Source of the DNA: Thalassoglobus sp. JC818
GTDB lineage: Bacteria; Planctomycetota; Planctomycetia; Planctomycetales; Planctomycetaceae
Reading direction: 5' to 3'
DNA: 64,000 nucleotides
Assembly (NCBI RefSeq): GCF_040717535.1
Contig: NZ_JBFEFI010000001.1
Span: 496,001-560,000, forward strand
Shown here piece by piece: positions 1 through 9,939 of this stretch. The number at the start of each line of letters is the position of its first letter. Positions within the stretch are counted from its first letter, which is position 1. The notes beneath the pieces were generated by a model. That model worked only from the letters and a program-made list of their open reading frames with translations. It was not told where the DNA came from and searched no databases. The position numbers and the translations under genes are program-made.

Positions 1-53
1 GCGCGTGGCGCCGCATGGAGGGAATGGGCGCCGCCTAGGTCGTCTCAATCCAC

Positions 54-1523
54 TCAAGCAAACAGGTCCATGACTGGGCGGCCTTTGCCATCTTCGGTGA
101 CATAGAACGGTCGTCCCTCAATATCGAATCCGGTACGTGGACTGATCCCCATCGCGTGCATGATGGTGGCATGCAAGTCCATCACTGAGACTGGATCTTT
201 GATTGCGAGAAGAGGACGTTCGTCGGCGGTTTGACCGTACAAGAATCCGCGTTTCAGCCCGCCTCCGAACATCAACACACTCGTTCCGCCGGTGAAGTGG
301 CGGTGCAGCCCATAGTGTTTCTCTTCAGTCATCGTGTCGACTTTGAACGTCGCCTGATCATTCGCATTGGAACCGGGCTGCCCCTCCATGATGGCATCTC
401 GACTAAATTCGGAAGCAACAATCACCAACGTCCGGTCCAGCATTCCTGACTTGTCGAGATCCAAAATCAGCTGTTGAATTGGTCGATCAATTTCGCGATG
501 AAGTCGATCCACCGTCGAGTGTCCGCTGTTGTGCGTATCCCAATGTAAGAACGGAACGTACTCCGTCGTGACTTCGACAAAACGAGTCCCCGCTTCGACA
601 AGTCGCTTGGCCAACAGGCATCCTTGCCCAAAGCGACCCGTGTTATATCTCTCGTATGTTTCTTTCGGTTCGCGATGAATGTCGAAGGCATATCGCGCGT
701 CGTCGCTTAAGAGTCGAGAAGCCTTGTCGAGCGATCGCAGCATCGACTCTTGTTGGTAATCGCTGGCGTAGTCGGTCAGCGGACTTCTCTTCACGAGACT
801 TTGATACAACTTTTCGCGACGACTGAAACGAGCCCCGGTCATTCCCGGAGGTGGTTGAACAGATGCTGCTGCCTGATCGGGGTAGGGGAGGTTCATCGGG
901 CCATATTCACTTCCGAAGAATCCGGCCGTCGTGAACGCTTTCAGTTCCTCTTTTTCTCCGACTCCCTCTAATCTTTGTCCAACGTTGACGAAGGCAGGCA
1001 TGATCGGATTGACGGGCCCGAGGACCTTCGCCATCCATGAGCCCAAATGTGGACACGCAACCGTTTGCGGCGGGACGTATCCGGTGTGCCAGTGGTATTG
1101 ATGACGGCTATGCAAAATGCTTCCCAGATCAGGCTGCACCGCTGAGCGGACGAGCGTTGCTTTGTCCATAACAGAAGCGACTCATTCAAGTCCTTCACAG
1201 ATCTTGATCGAATCGACGTTCGTATCGATGGACGGAAACGTACTCAGTACATCGGCAACTGCCAGCCCCGGTTCGTACGGTCGATATCGCTTAGGATCGA
1301 AAGTCTCCGGAGCAGCCATTCCGCCTGCCATCCAAAGCAGAATGCAGGCGTCAGCTGTCGGTTCCGGATGCTCAACCGGCTCCTCTTCAGCCATCAGTCG
1401 CCGTGGTGCTCCCGAAGCCATGGCAGCGAGTGATGCAGCAGAAAGTTGCTGCAGGAATCGGCGCCGAGCAACCTTTTCGGCAACCATGGATTTGTATTGA
1501 TTCAGATTCTTGGGAAATTCCAT
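54..1523 (-). pseudogene. DUF1501 protein interrupted by an in-frame TGA
   Basis: Two open segments lie in the same reading frame: 1182-1523 encodes the N-terminus and 54-1169 the rest. They are separated only by a TGA at 1182-1184 (TCA on the plus strand) and four sense codons (VASV). Joined, they give a DUF1501 protein of about 489 residues, a normal family length. The N-terminus has a twin-Arg-like stretch (ARRRFLQQ) followed by a hydrophobic segment, as expected for Tat export; ATG 1523 is preferred to 1589. Conserved DUF1501 stretches follow (ILLWMAGGMAAPETFDPK; HWDTHNSG near the middle; VIVASEFSRDA). DUF1501 is sulfatase-like in fold and usually sits beside a DUF1549/DUF1553 protein, which is the case here. 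The position before VASV normally carries Arg, so CGA to TGA is the simplest explanation. A recent nonsense mutation, a sequencing error or readthrough cannot be separated by eye. Confidence 0.85.
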
Positions 1524-1643
1524 CGGACTCACTTCGTTTTCGATGATGATCACGGAAGATGAGGGGTTAACTCTTCCGGGTGAGAACACTGCGTTTCGAA
1601 TTTAAGTCAGCGTTGCCCTGTTTAATCATATCCATACCAACAC

Positions 1644-4163
1644 TTAACGGATCAGAAAAAACTCCGGCGTCAAAACCACAGCCCAGAGCAAGTCTTCGAC
1701 ATCTTCCTTTGTGTAAGGGACTTGCAACGTTTCAACGATGACAGACTTTTCCGAGTCGGTTGGCAGTCGGCCGAAAGCACGGAGATAAATATCTTCAATC
1801 AGCGGTTTCACTTCGCCGTCATATTCCTCACAGAACTTCGATGCACCGCTTGAAAGTGTCTCCGCAAAATCGGGATCGTTGGTGAGATGAATTGCTTCGA
1901 GTGTCGTCAGTTCACTAGGACGCGAAGAGACGATTTGTTCTCGCATCGGGCGTCCCAGGGCTTGCATGAGAGCATCATTGTTTAGCAGCGATGCTCTCGC
2001 TGGTAGAACTTCGAATCGTTCGATCCTCGCGACTTCCTGCTGAAGTTTGCCGCCCACTTCCTGCTCCCAGGCTTGCAGCGTTGGGACGATTGCCACTTTG
2101 TGCCAGGGGCCTTTGACTTGACCGAGTCGACCTTCGCGGTCTGCAGGCAAGTTCTCACTCCACTCCCACGAATCGTCCGAGGAAAGCGAAACGGTCGTTC
2201 CATTTGCCAGTTTCAGACGGGCTTCAAATATGAAACCCGCCGGATTCGGACCATCTCCGCCGTTTGTTGCTACGACTGAGAAGTTATTCTTCCCGACTTT
2301 CAACAGATGATGAATCGGAATCGTGACAGGTTTGTTCCACGCATTACCTGCAACGATTTCCCGTCCGTTGATAAACAACCGGAATTCGTTGTCACACGTC
2401 ATGGCCGCAGCCCCCTCCTGAACTTTCTGGTCGATCTCCAAGATTTTTCGGAGGACGATTGTCTCCGGACCGGGCGTTTCAGTTTCGCCATCCTTCGAAG
2501 ATCTCCAGATCCATTTTGCCTGAATCGGAGTTGTTTCGGAAATGGTGCTATCGCTCCTCATGACAGGAGCGTCGATGTCAATCGGGGCAGTTTCAGTGAT
2601 GCTCCAGACACCGTCCAGAAATTGTTCTGCCGTCATACGACGAGCGCGGGGGCCAGCATAGATAAAGTCAGCAGAATCAGATTCCTGAGCCAGCACTTCA
2701 GTCTTTGATTGATAAGCTTCGGATGTCGCGATGAGACGCAGAACTTCTTTGAGGTCGTAGTTCTTCTCGACAAAATACACCGCCAGAAAATCGAGCAGGT
2801 CCTCGCTCCACGGTTTGGTCTGCATTGCATCCAGAGGATGAACGATTCCGCGTCCCATCAGCTGTGCCCAAAGTCGATTGACAATCGTTCGCGAGAATCG
2901 ACCGTTCTGCGCGTCGGTCATCAACGCTGCAAGTTGTTTGAGCCGCTCATCGCGAGGAGCTTGCGGATCAATTTCTCCGAGTTCCGGGAAAACCCAGGCT
3001 GCTTTGGCCATTTCTCCAGTTGGCTTGTCGCAGCGATGAATGACTAACTCGTCGGTTGCATAGATGGCAGCCAGGCCATACGCGTCCTCTAGCTTCCAGT
3101 GATCGACGAAGCTGTCATGGCACGAAGCGCACTTCATATTGATTCCGAGAAACGCCTGCGAGATCGATTGAGCAAACTGAATCTCAAGCGTCTGTCCAGC
3201 GCTGACTTCCCCACGCCATTTAATACCGTCAATGAATCCGCGACTGACATCACTCTCCGGAGAGATGAGCTTCCGCGTGAACTGATCGAATGGAAGATTC
3301 TCAACGAGTGCCTGATAAAGCCATCCGCTGATCTGCTTGCGTCCTCCAGTAATAAACCCTGTCCCGGTGTAGTCGTTCCTCAGAAGATCATTCCAGAACG
3401 TCAACCAGTGGTCGGCATAGTCGATTCTTCGATTGAGAAGCTCATTGACCAGAGTCGCTCGCTTGTCGACGTCTGAGTCGTTGAGAAACGCCTCCACTTC
3501 CGCCGGTGTTGGAAGCAAACCAATCAAGTCGAGGTACACGCGACGCACATATTGTCGATCACTGATTCCCTCGGGAATCGATCGACTTCGCGATTGCAGA
3601 TATTGATCCAGAATTCGGTCGATCGGATTTTGTCGCCCATTATGAGGAGGCGGCAACTCAACATGTCTCGGCTGAAGCGGGGGTTCGTATACCGATTCTG
3701 CGAAAGTGAACGTCTCCTCCCACGGAACGTCGCTTTCGATCCATCTGCGAAGAGTCGCCACTTCCATTTCAGACAGTCGAGGCTTGTCCGGAGGAGGCAT
3801 TTGAGTGTCAGCATCGTCTGAAGTAATCAGATCAACCAGATAAGAACCCTCGACGTCCCCGGGAACGACATAGCCTTCATCCAGAATCGCATTTCTCGTG
3901 TTGATCGAGAAGCCGCCGTTCGCCTTCTTCCCGCCATGACATTCCACGCAATGCTTCTTCAGAATGGGCACAACTTCGTGGGCGAAATCAATCGGTTCAA
4001 CAGAGCGCGAAGTCGATCCAAAGCCGAAAACAAAGATCGCAAGAGCAGTGATGTTTAGAAATACCGTTCGCAACGGACAGTTCCTTCGAACGAAACAGGG
4101 GCAGGGCAAATCACGACGATCCTCAGATCGCGTCGTCGCTGGGGAGGCGACTTCCCTCATCAT
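1644..4163 (-). CDS. DUF1549/DUF1553 planctomycete cytochrome-like protein
   Basis: A large secreted protein of 839 residues. After an N-terminal hydrophobic segment (about residues 32-50) comes the planctomycete cytochrome C domain with a haem motif HCVECHGG (C72, C75). DUF1549 follows (VYLDLIGLLPTPAEVEAFL and later KCASCHD with a second CxxCH), then DUF1553 (TIVNRLWAQLMGRGIVHP; RRMTAEQFLDGVW). Between about residues 545 and 680 is an extra beta-rich stretch resembling a galactose-binding fold (RLFINGREIVAGNAW), inserted into DUF1553. It lies about 120 bp upstream of the broken DUF1501 gene in the same direction, the usual pair. The family is thought to act in the periplasm or paryphoplasm with DUF1501 proteins, but no substrate is established. 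No Shine-Dalgarno is seen before ATG 4163, so the exact start is uncertain. Confidence 0.88.
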   Translation of the reverse strand: MMREVASPATTRSEDRRDLPCPCFVRRNCPLRTVFLNITALAIFVFGFGSTSRSVEPIDFAHEVVPILKKHCVECHGGKKANGGFSINTRNAILDEGYVVPGDVEGSYLVDLITSDDADTQMPPPDKPRLSEMEVATLRRWIESDVPWEETFTFAESVYEPPLQPRHVELPPPHNGRQNPIDRILDQYLQSRSRSIPEGISDRQYVRRVYLDLIGLLPTPAEVEAFLNDSDVDKRATLVNELLNRRIDYADHWLTFWNDLLRNDYTGTGFITGGRKQISGWLYQALVENLPFDQFTRKLISPESDVSRGFIDGIKWRGEVSAGQTLEIQFAQSISQAFLGINMKCASCHDSFVDHWKLEDAYGLAAIYATDELVIHRCDKPTGEMAKAAWVFPELGEIDPQAPRDERLKQLAALMTDAQNGRFSRTIVNRLWAQLMGRGIVHPLDAMQTKPWSEDLLDFLAVYFVEKNYDLKEVLRLIATSEAYQSKTEVLAQESDSADFIYAGPRARRMTAEQFLDGVWSITETAPIDIDAPVMRSDSTISETTPIQAKWIWRSSKDGETETPGPETIVLRKILEIDQKVQEGAAAMTCDNEFRLFINGREIVAGNAWNKPVTIPIHHLLKVGKNNFSVVATNGGDGPNPAGFIFEARLKLANGTTVSLSSDDSWEWSENLPADREGRLGQVKGPWHKVAIVPTLQAWEQEVGGKLQQEVARIERFEVLPARASLLNNDALMQALGRPMREQIVSSRPSELTTLEAIHLTNDPDFAETLSSGASKFCEEYDGEVKPLIEDIYLRAFGRLPTDSEKSVIVETLQVPYTKEDVEDLLWAVVLTPEFFLIR

Positions 4164-4432
4164 AGTCGATTACATCAACGGAGATGAACCCATGCCTCAG
4201 TTCAATCGCCCGCAGAGCAGTTGTTGAAACTGGTTCCTCCGCACGACTTCATCTGCTTCTCTGGCAATTGACCGATCGCACAGCTAAATTCTGATGGATC
4301 AAGCTTCACCCCTCCGTGAGTGAATCCATGGGGCTAGTGACCGTCGACTCAACTGTCGCTCGCCTCTGTGAGACTCACACCCATTCCTCAAGTTCTCATT
4401 TGAATTGCCACTTCAGCTCAAAGGATTTCAGC

Positions 4433-5131
4433 ATGAGTCGCAACTTTGCATTGCTCGCATTTGCCGTCTTAGTTTCCGTTGTCGCTTGTGAACTCGTCGC
4501 ACAACCGCCCGCGGACAATTCTCCCTTCGAGAAGTGGGAGAAAGACATTTCCGCATTTGAAGCGGACGATGTGAAGTCACCGAAAGATAAGGGGCAAATC
4601 CTGTTCATTGGCAGCAGCAGCATCAAGCGCTGGAAACTCGATGATTCGTTTCCTGAACTTGATGCCCTCAATCGAGGTTTCGGCGGCTCACAGGTTGCCG
4701 ACTCGGTCCACTTCTTCGATCGCGCAGTGAAGCCATACCAGCCGCGGCAGATCGTCATGTACGCTGGTGATAATGACCTTGCGAAAGAGAAAACACCCCA
4801 ACAAATCGCAGATGACTTCGAAGAGTTTCTCACCAAAGTCGAAAAGGCGTTGCCTGGAACGAGAGTGACGTTCATCGCAGTCAAACCGAGCCTGAAACGT
4901 TGGAACCTGATCAACAAGGTCCGAGAAACAAACTCGATCATTCGGGGAATGGCAGAAGATAGTGAACACCTGACGTTTGTCGATGTCGACGCCCCCATGC
5001 TCGGCAAAGACGGTACTCCTCGTGAAGAATTGTTCGTCGACGATGGACTTCATTTGAGCGACGCTGGCTATGAACTCTGGACGGAATTACTCACTCCGCA
5101 TCTCCTGGTCGCTGAAAAACAGGCTCGGTAA
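4433..5131 (+). CDS. Secreted SGNH/GDSL hydrolase
   Basis: A 232-residue protein starting at ATG 4433. This start sits after AAAGGA and directly before a signal peptide; an in-frame ATG at 4316 would add 39 residues of non-signal sequence and is not favoured. The signal region contains SVVAC, which could be a lipobox, so the product may be a lipoprotein. SGNH blocks are visible: FIGSSSIKRW (nucleophile Ser), GFGGSQ (Gly), GDND (Asn) and DGLHLSDAGY (Asp/His). This arrangement is typical of lysophospholipase-like and carbohydrate acetylesterase-type SGNH enzymes. It precedes another esterase-like gene in the same direction by 100 bp. Substrate is unknown; deacetylation of a polysaccharide is a reasonable guess only. 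Confidence 0.88.
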   Translation: MSRNFALLAFAVLVSVVACELVAQPPADNSPFEKWEKDISAFEADDVKSPKDKGQILFIGSSSIKRWKLDDSFPELDALNRGFGGSQVADSVHFFDRAVKPYQPRQIVMYAGDNDLAKEKTPQQIADDFEEFLTKVEKALPGTRVTFIAVKPSLKRWNLINKVRETNSIIRGMAEDSEHLTFVDVDAPMLGKDGTPREELFVDDGLHLSDAGYELWTELLTPHLLVAEKQAR

Positions 5132-5232
5132 CTTCGAGCCATGCTTTTGAGTCGCTGTGCCTGAAGTTCGTACGCACTTTCTACGTCGACGCGAAACCAC
5201 AGTTCTTTCCAACTGATTGCGAAAGGTCGGTC

Positions 5233-7356
5233 ATGCCTCAACTTTTCTCCGCTCGTAGCATTGCTGTCCTTTCGTTGGTTTCTGCGTTTCTGAGTTGTTC
5301 AGTTTTCGTGTCGTCGTGCTCGGCTCAACAGCCTTCGGAGCGGTCTGGTCGCCCCGCGATTCGAACACTTAACGATCCGTACCATCCATGGAAGCCCGAG
5401 GAGACTCTCGGTCAGTGGGAGAAACAGGCCGATCAAATCCGACAACAAATTCTGGTCGCAACCGGCCTATGGCCAATGCCGGAGAAAAAGCCGCTCGATC
5501 CGGTCGTTCACGGCGTCGTCGAACGAGACGACTACACCGTCGAACGTGTTTTCTTTGAGAGTCGGCCCGGACTGTTTGTTTCGGGCAGTTTGTATCGCCC
5601 CAAAGGCAAGCAAGGTCCATTCCCCGGAATTTTGAGTCCACATGGCCATTGGCAGGATGGCCGGTTCTACTCAGCTTCCGATCGAGATGCTCAAGCTCAA
5701 ATTGACGCAGGTGCTGAGAAGTTCAAATCGGCCGCTCAATTTCCTCTGCAAGCCCGGATGGTCCAACTCGCACGCATGGGCTGCATCGTGTTTCACTACG
5801 ACATGATCGGTTACGCCGATAGCAAAACACTCGATCATCGGACTGGATTCAATGACGCAAAAGCTGAGCTGTGGCTTCAGAATTTGATGGGCCTTCAGAC
5901 ATGGAATTCGATCCGAGCCCTCGACTTTCTTGCATCGCTTGATGATGCCGACACGTCGCGTTTAGCAATCACCGGCGCGAGTGGAGGCGGAACGCAAACG
6001 ATGGTTCTCTCTGCAATTGACCCCCGAGTTTCCGTCGCGTTTCCGGCCGTTATGGTTTCGACAGCGATGCAAGGAGGCTGCGTCTGCGAGAATGCGAGTT
6101 ACCTGCGTCACAATGTTAACAACGTCGCCATTGCAGCATTGACGGCTCCTCGTCCCATGGCGATGACCGGTGCTGACGACTGGACTATCGATATCGAAAC
6201 GCGTGGACTTCCGGAGTTGAAACAGGTCTATGAACTCTACGGAGCGTCAGACCTTGTCTCGGCAACAGCATTTCCACAATTCAAGCACAACTACAATGCA
6301 GTTTCCCGAAGCGTGATGTATCAGTGGATGAAAGATTTCCTTGATCTCCCTGAACAAACTTCCCTTGAAGAGAAAGATTTTCAGCCGCTGACGATCGAGG
6401 AATCGACTGTCTTTTCCTCTGATTCTCCACAACCGGAGTCGGCACTCACAGCTGTCGAACTTCGAAAGTTGATGACGCGTGAAGAACAATCACAGATCGA
6501 TCAATGGTGGTCATCGCCGCCAGAAGCGAGTTCCGAAGTCATCGGAGTCGCTGTCGATGTCATGCTGAAACCAGACATTCGTGAGGTCAGTCTCGAAATC
6601 GATTCGATCGGTGAATCAGAGGGGTTGACTGTCGCGACCGGAATGGTGACTTATGACGGTGGTTATCTCGTCCCCACAATCTCGGTGTCTGACTCTTCCA
6701 TCCCGTCCAAGGGTCTCGTCATCTGGTTCGATTCATCAGACATTCCTTCGATGTTCGATGCTGATGAGAACATCCCCGAACCGGTTCAAAAACTGGCACG
6801 CTCCGGGCACACTGTCGTCACTGCTCGACTTTACCAGAATGGCGAAGACGCCATTTCGGAACTCACAAAAGTCGACGAACGATTCCCCGGTTACACGTTG
6901 GGATACAATCTCCCGCTGGTGACCGAACGAGTTCGCGACATTCTCGCTGTCGTCGCTGCAAATTCCGGAAAGAGCGACGAAGACATCACGCTCGTTGGAA
7001 CGGGCGAATCCGGGGTGTGGACGCTGCTTGCGTCGATCGCAGCCCGCAACAATGCCCGACTGTCATCGATCTCCATGAAAACGGTCATCGACCTGAACGG
7101 GTTTACTTTCGCCGAAATCGATTCCGTTCAAGACCCGAATCTGCTTCCCGGAGCATTGAAGTACGGTGGACTCGCAGGACTCAGCCGTTGGGCACTGTCT
7201 TCAACAACCGGACAGAATTCTGAAGTCCGCCTCTTCGGGGTGTCGAATGTGAAACAGTTCGAACGCGCCTTTAAGAACATCGATCGACCGAAGGTCCACC
7301 TTTCGGAAGAATCGCTCTCGCTTGAGAAACTTTCTGAGAGTGAACTTTCAAAGTGA
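5233..7356 (+). CDS. Acetylxylan-esterase-like alpha/beta hydrolase
   Basis: A 707-residue protein with a signal peptide (hydrophobic residues 8-30, then SCSAQQ). The first 390 residues form an alpha/beta hydrolase of the acetylxylan-esterase/dienelactone-hydrolase type: nucleophile elbow TGASGGG (S250), acid in TGADDW (D315 or D316) and FPQFKHNYN (H352). HGHW near residue 140 likely contributes to the oxyanion region. The remaining about 300 residues look like a second, degraded hydrolase lobe with an elbow-like GTGESG. The protein is probably exported and cleaves ester groups from a polymer; the family also contains members with no proven activity. It follows the SGNH hydrolase, consistent with two esterases acting on related material. 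Confidence 0.85.
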   Translation: MPQLFSARSIAVLSLVSAFLSCSVFVSSCSAQQPSERSGRPAIRTLNDPYHPWKPEETLGQWEKQADQIRQQILVATGLWPMPEKKPLDPVVHGVVERDDYTVERVFFESRPGLFVSGSLYRPKGKQGPFPGILSPHGHWQDGRFYSASDRDAQAQIDAGAEKFKSAAQFPLQARMVQLARMGCIVFHYDMIGYADSKTLDHRTGFNDAKAELWLQNLMGLQTWNSIRALDFLASLDDADTSRLAITGASGGGTQTMVLSAIDPRVSVAFPAVMVSTAMQGGCVCENASYLRHNVNNVAIAALTAPRPMAMTGADDWTIDIETRGLPELKQVYELYGASDLVSATAFPQFKHNYNAVSRSVMYQWMKDFLDLPEQTSLEEKDFQPLTIEESTVFSSDSPQPESALTAVELRKLMTREEQSQIDQWWSSPPEASSEVIGVAVDVMLKPDIREVSLEIDSIGESEGLTVATGMVTYDGGYLVPTISVSDSSIPSKGLVIWFDSSDIPSMFDADENIPEPVQKLARSGHTVVTARLYQNGEDAISELTKVDERFPGYTLGYNLPLVTERVRDILAVVAANSGKSDEDITLVGTGESGVWTLLASIAARNNARLSSISMKTVIDLNGFTFAEIDSVQDPNLLPGALKYGGLAGLSRWALSSTTGQNSEVRLFGVSNVKQFERAFKNIDRPKVHLSEESLSLEKLSESELSK

Positions 7357-7521
7357 GTTCAATCTGTCTCGGATGAGAGAATTCGGCACGGTTCGCGTGG
7401 CTGCGGGTTTCTTCCCGGAACGTCAGGTCTATGATTGCTTGGATCAAATTCACGCCGATCTTGATGCTGACGATGCACCATCGGCCCGTTTTCTCCCTCA
7501 ATCATTCGGTACAGCCACAAC

Positions 7522-8121
7522 ATGGGACGTCGAGAGTACGCGGTCATTGTCGCGGGTTTGATTATTCTGAGCCTGGTGATCTTCAGAGAAAATCAGATCG
7601 ACCAATGGAGAAAGAATCCGCCACAATCCATCGTCCCGCGCCGGCTTGCTCCGAAGTTTCAACTGGCTGATCACAGACGAAACATCGTCAAGCTGGAAGG
7701 ACTTCTGGGACGCCATCAGATCGTGCTGATTTTCTTCGATGGAGAATCAGGTGTCGATGGAGATCCGAGGACCAAATCTGTGATTGAAAACTTCCCCGCG
7801 CTCAGTGCTTCGGGGATTAAGATTCTGGCTGTCAGCACAGCAACTCCGTACGCAAACGAACAGGCCGAAGAGCGGCTCGGACAGCCGATTCCTTTTTCGG
7901 TTCTCACTGATGTCGACTTTAGCAATCTCGCCCCGCGTCCGCTTCCTGCCCATACAGCATGGGGGAAAGTCTCTGAAACGGGCGAACCGGAATCCGGAGT
8001 ATTTCTGATCGGTCGAGACGGAACAGTCGCGTTTGGCGACAACGGATTTCCAATCGCAGTTGCTGACGAGAACTCAGTCCTGAAACAATTGAGTCAAGGT
8101 GTCTGGCCGACAGTCAATTGA
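7522..8121 (+). CDS. Membrane-anchored redoxin-like protein lacking cysteine
   Basis: A 199-residue protein. Residues 5-21 form one hydrophobic helix that would anchor it with the bulk outside the cytoplasm. The rest follows the AhpC/TSA-redoxin layout: APKFQLADH (strand start of the peroxiredoxin fold), VLIFFDGESG where redoxins carry the active-site Cys, KILAVSTATP, FSVLTD and GVFLIGRDGTV. There is no cysteine anywhere in the protein, so it cannot act as a classical thiol peroxidase or disulfide reductase. It may be a structural or binding relative. No clear Shine-Dalgarno precedes ATG 7522. It ends 18 bp from the convergent DUF885 gene. Confidence 0.75.
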   Translation: MGRREYAVIVAGLIILSLVIFRENQIDQWRKNPPQSIVPRRLAPKFQLADHRRNIVKLEGLLGRHQIVLIFFDGESGVDGDPRTKSVIENFPALSASGIKILAVSTATPYANEQAEERLGQPIPFSVLTDVDFSNLAPRPLPAHTAWGKVSETGEPESGVFLIGRDGTVAFGDNGFPIAVADENSVLKQLSQGVWPTVN

Positions 8122-8139
8122 CTCTTAGAGCAAGTAGTC

Positions 8140-9939
8140 TTACTCATCAACTTGTGACTGCTTTGTGTCTGCAATCCAGCTGAGCACTTCCTCCTCAAGC
8201 AGGTCGAGAGTCACTGCACCGTTGCGAAGAACAACGTCGTGAAACTCGCGAATGTCAAACTGATCTCCCAGCTCGTGTTCACTCTTTCGTCGAAGCTCTT
8301 GAATCTTGAGTTCACCAATCTTGTAAGCTAACGCTTGCCCGGGCCAGGAGATGTAGCGATCGATTTCGTTTTCGATGTCGAGCATGGTCTTCGCAGTGTT
8401 CTCGGCAAAGAAGTCAATCGCTCGCTGACGTGACCACCGTTGGTGATGCATACCGGTGTCGACCACAAGACGAACAGCTCTCCACATCTCGTAGGTGAGT
8501 TGTCCGAACTTTGAATATGGGTCCCGATAAAGGCCAAGGTCTTCCCCGAGACTTTCGGCATACAATCCCCATCCCTCAACAAAAGCGGTGTAGCCCTCGA
8601 AACGACGGAACCGAGGAAGCTGTTCGAGTTCCTGAGCGAGGGCAATCTGCAGGTGATGTCCGGGGACCGATTCATGCAGTGACAAGGCTTCGATTTCGTA
8701 CTTCGGTCGAACTTCCGGCCGATAGAGATTGACGAAGTAAGTGCCTGCGCGAGTTCCGTCAGCAGCTGGAGGACGATAGTAAGCGGTCGTCGTGTCAGGA
8801 GCGATGTGTGAAGGAATCGCCTCCACTCCGTATGGAATTCGGGGAAGCCGTTTGAAGAGCTTCACGAGTTGCGGATCAATCTTTTTGCAGACAGCCAGGT
8901 TCGCCAACAAAAGCTCGTCGCTCGTCTCGTAGTAGAATCGTGGATCAGTGCGAAGCATCTCAAGAAAGTCCGCGAACGATCCCTCGAAGTTCAGCTCCTC
9001 AATAATCTGTTCCATTTCTCCTCGAATGCGGGCCACTTCAGAGAGTCCGATGGAATGAATCTGCGTCGGCGTCAGCTCGGTCGTTGTGAACTGACGACAC
9101 CGAAGTCGATAAAGTTCTTCTCCACTGGGAACCTGCCAGACCCCCACTTCAGGATGACACTTCGGGAGATATTCATTCTCGAAGAATTCCTGTAATCGGA
9201 CGTAGCTGGGCAGGATCTGCTCATTGATTGCTTGGACAGCTCGTTCGGTCAACTGTTGCTGATCAGACTCGCTGATGGCATCGGGGAAATCACGAAACGG
9301 TTTGAAAAACAGATGGTCCTCGGGTTCGTCAACGATCTGTTTTTGAATCTGATCAGGAATTCGTTCCATGATGACGCGAGGGTGAATTACTCCGGTCTCC
9401 GCCCCGCGCCGCATGAGTGCAAGAGTTTGATCCATGTACTTTGGGAATGCTTCCATCCGCGCAATCCAGTCTTCGTAGTCAGCAACCTTTTCAAATCGGA
9501 GACTGTCAGCCGTCGACCCTGCGTTTTGAATTCCCCCTCGCTGTGTCAAAGGCACCAGGTACCAGGCGAAAGGATGAGCATCGACTTGAAACTGATACTT
9601 GCGAAGAAATAGTCGGTAGTTGATCTGCTCTTCTTCTGACAATTCTTCAACTGGGATCGTCTCCAACTTCTCAAGAACGGCTCGATCCGCGAGATGGGAT
9701 TTTTCAATCGCTGCCAGGCTTAAGTCTGGCCACTGGTTATTGAATCTTCGGTCGCCCAGCGAAGAAGCCCATGTTGGCGATTCTCGCATCGTTCGATCCC
9801 ACTCGGAATCGAATAGATCCTGCAGTCGATCTCCGGCGTTCTTAGATTCGGATTGTCCCCAAAGAGTGCTGGGGACAACTGCGAAGACCGTCAGAAGAAA
9901 TACGAAACAGCGGAAAGATCGAAGCGTCATAACATTCAT
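8140..9939 (-). CDS. DUF885 peptidase-like secreted protein
   Basis: A 599-residue protein with a signal peptide (hydrophobic residues about 8-28, ending near WGQS). It matches the DUF885 family, which resembles zinc carboxypeptidases/oligopeptidases: HESVPGHHLQIA provides the HExxxGH-type zinc ligands, and EGWGLYAESLGEDLG downstream supplies the third ligand Glu. DRRFNNQWPDLS near the N-terminus and RLVVDTGMHHQRWSRQRAIDFF near the C-terminus are also conserved in the family. It is probably an exported metallopeptidase. It is convergent with the redoxin-like gene and divergent from RNase R, so it is likely transcribed alone. Confidence 0.9.
   Translation of the reverse strand: MNVMTLRSFRCFVFLLTVFAVVPSTLWGQSESKNAGDRLQDLFDSEWDRTMRESPTWASSLGDRRFNNQWPDLSLAAIEKSHLADRAVLEKLETIPVEELSEEEQINYRLFLRKYQFQVDAHPFAWYLVPLTQRGGIQNAGSTADSLRFEKVADYEDWIARMEAFPKYMDQTLALMRRGAETGVIHPRVIMERIPDQIQKQIVDEPEDHLFFKPFRDFPDAISESDQQQLTERAVQAINEQILPSYVRLQEFFENEYLPKCHPEVGVWQVPSGEELYRLRCRQFTTTELTPTQIHSIGLSEVARIRGEMEQIIEELNFEGSFADFLEMLRTDPRFYYETSDELLLANLAVCKKIDPQLVKLFKRLPRIPYGVEAIPSHIAPDTTTAYYRPPAADGTRAGTYFVNLYRPEVRPKYEIEALSLHESVPGHHLQIALAQELEQLPRFRRFEGYTAFVEGWGLYAESLGEDLGLYRDPYSKFGQLTYEMWRAVRLVVDTGMHHQRWSRQRAIDFFAENTAKTMLDIENEIDRYISWPGQALAYKIGELKIQELRRKSEHELGDQFDIREFHDVVLRNGAVTLDLLEEEVLSWIADTKQSQVDE

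Noticed and set aside
7-32. GGCGCC repeated twice, 14 bases apart, downstream of the DUF1501 stop
   Set aside because: GGCGCC is its own complement and short; there is no T tract, and the window edge prevents judging context.
4396-5007. Long minus-strand frame opposite the SGNH hydrolase
   Set aside because: It mirrors the codon bias of the real gene and has no motif.
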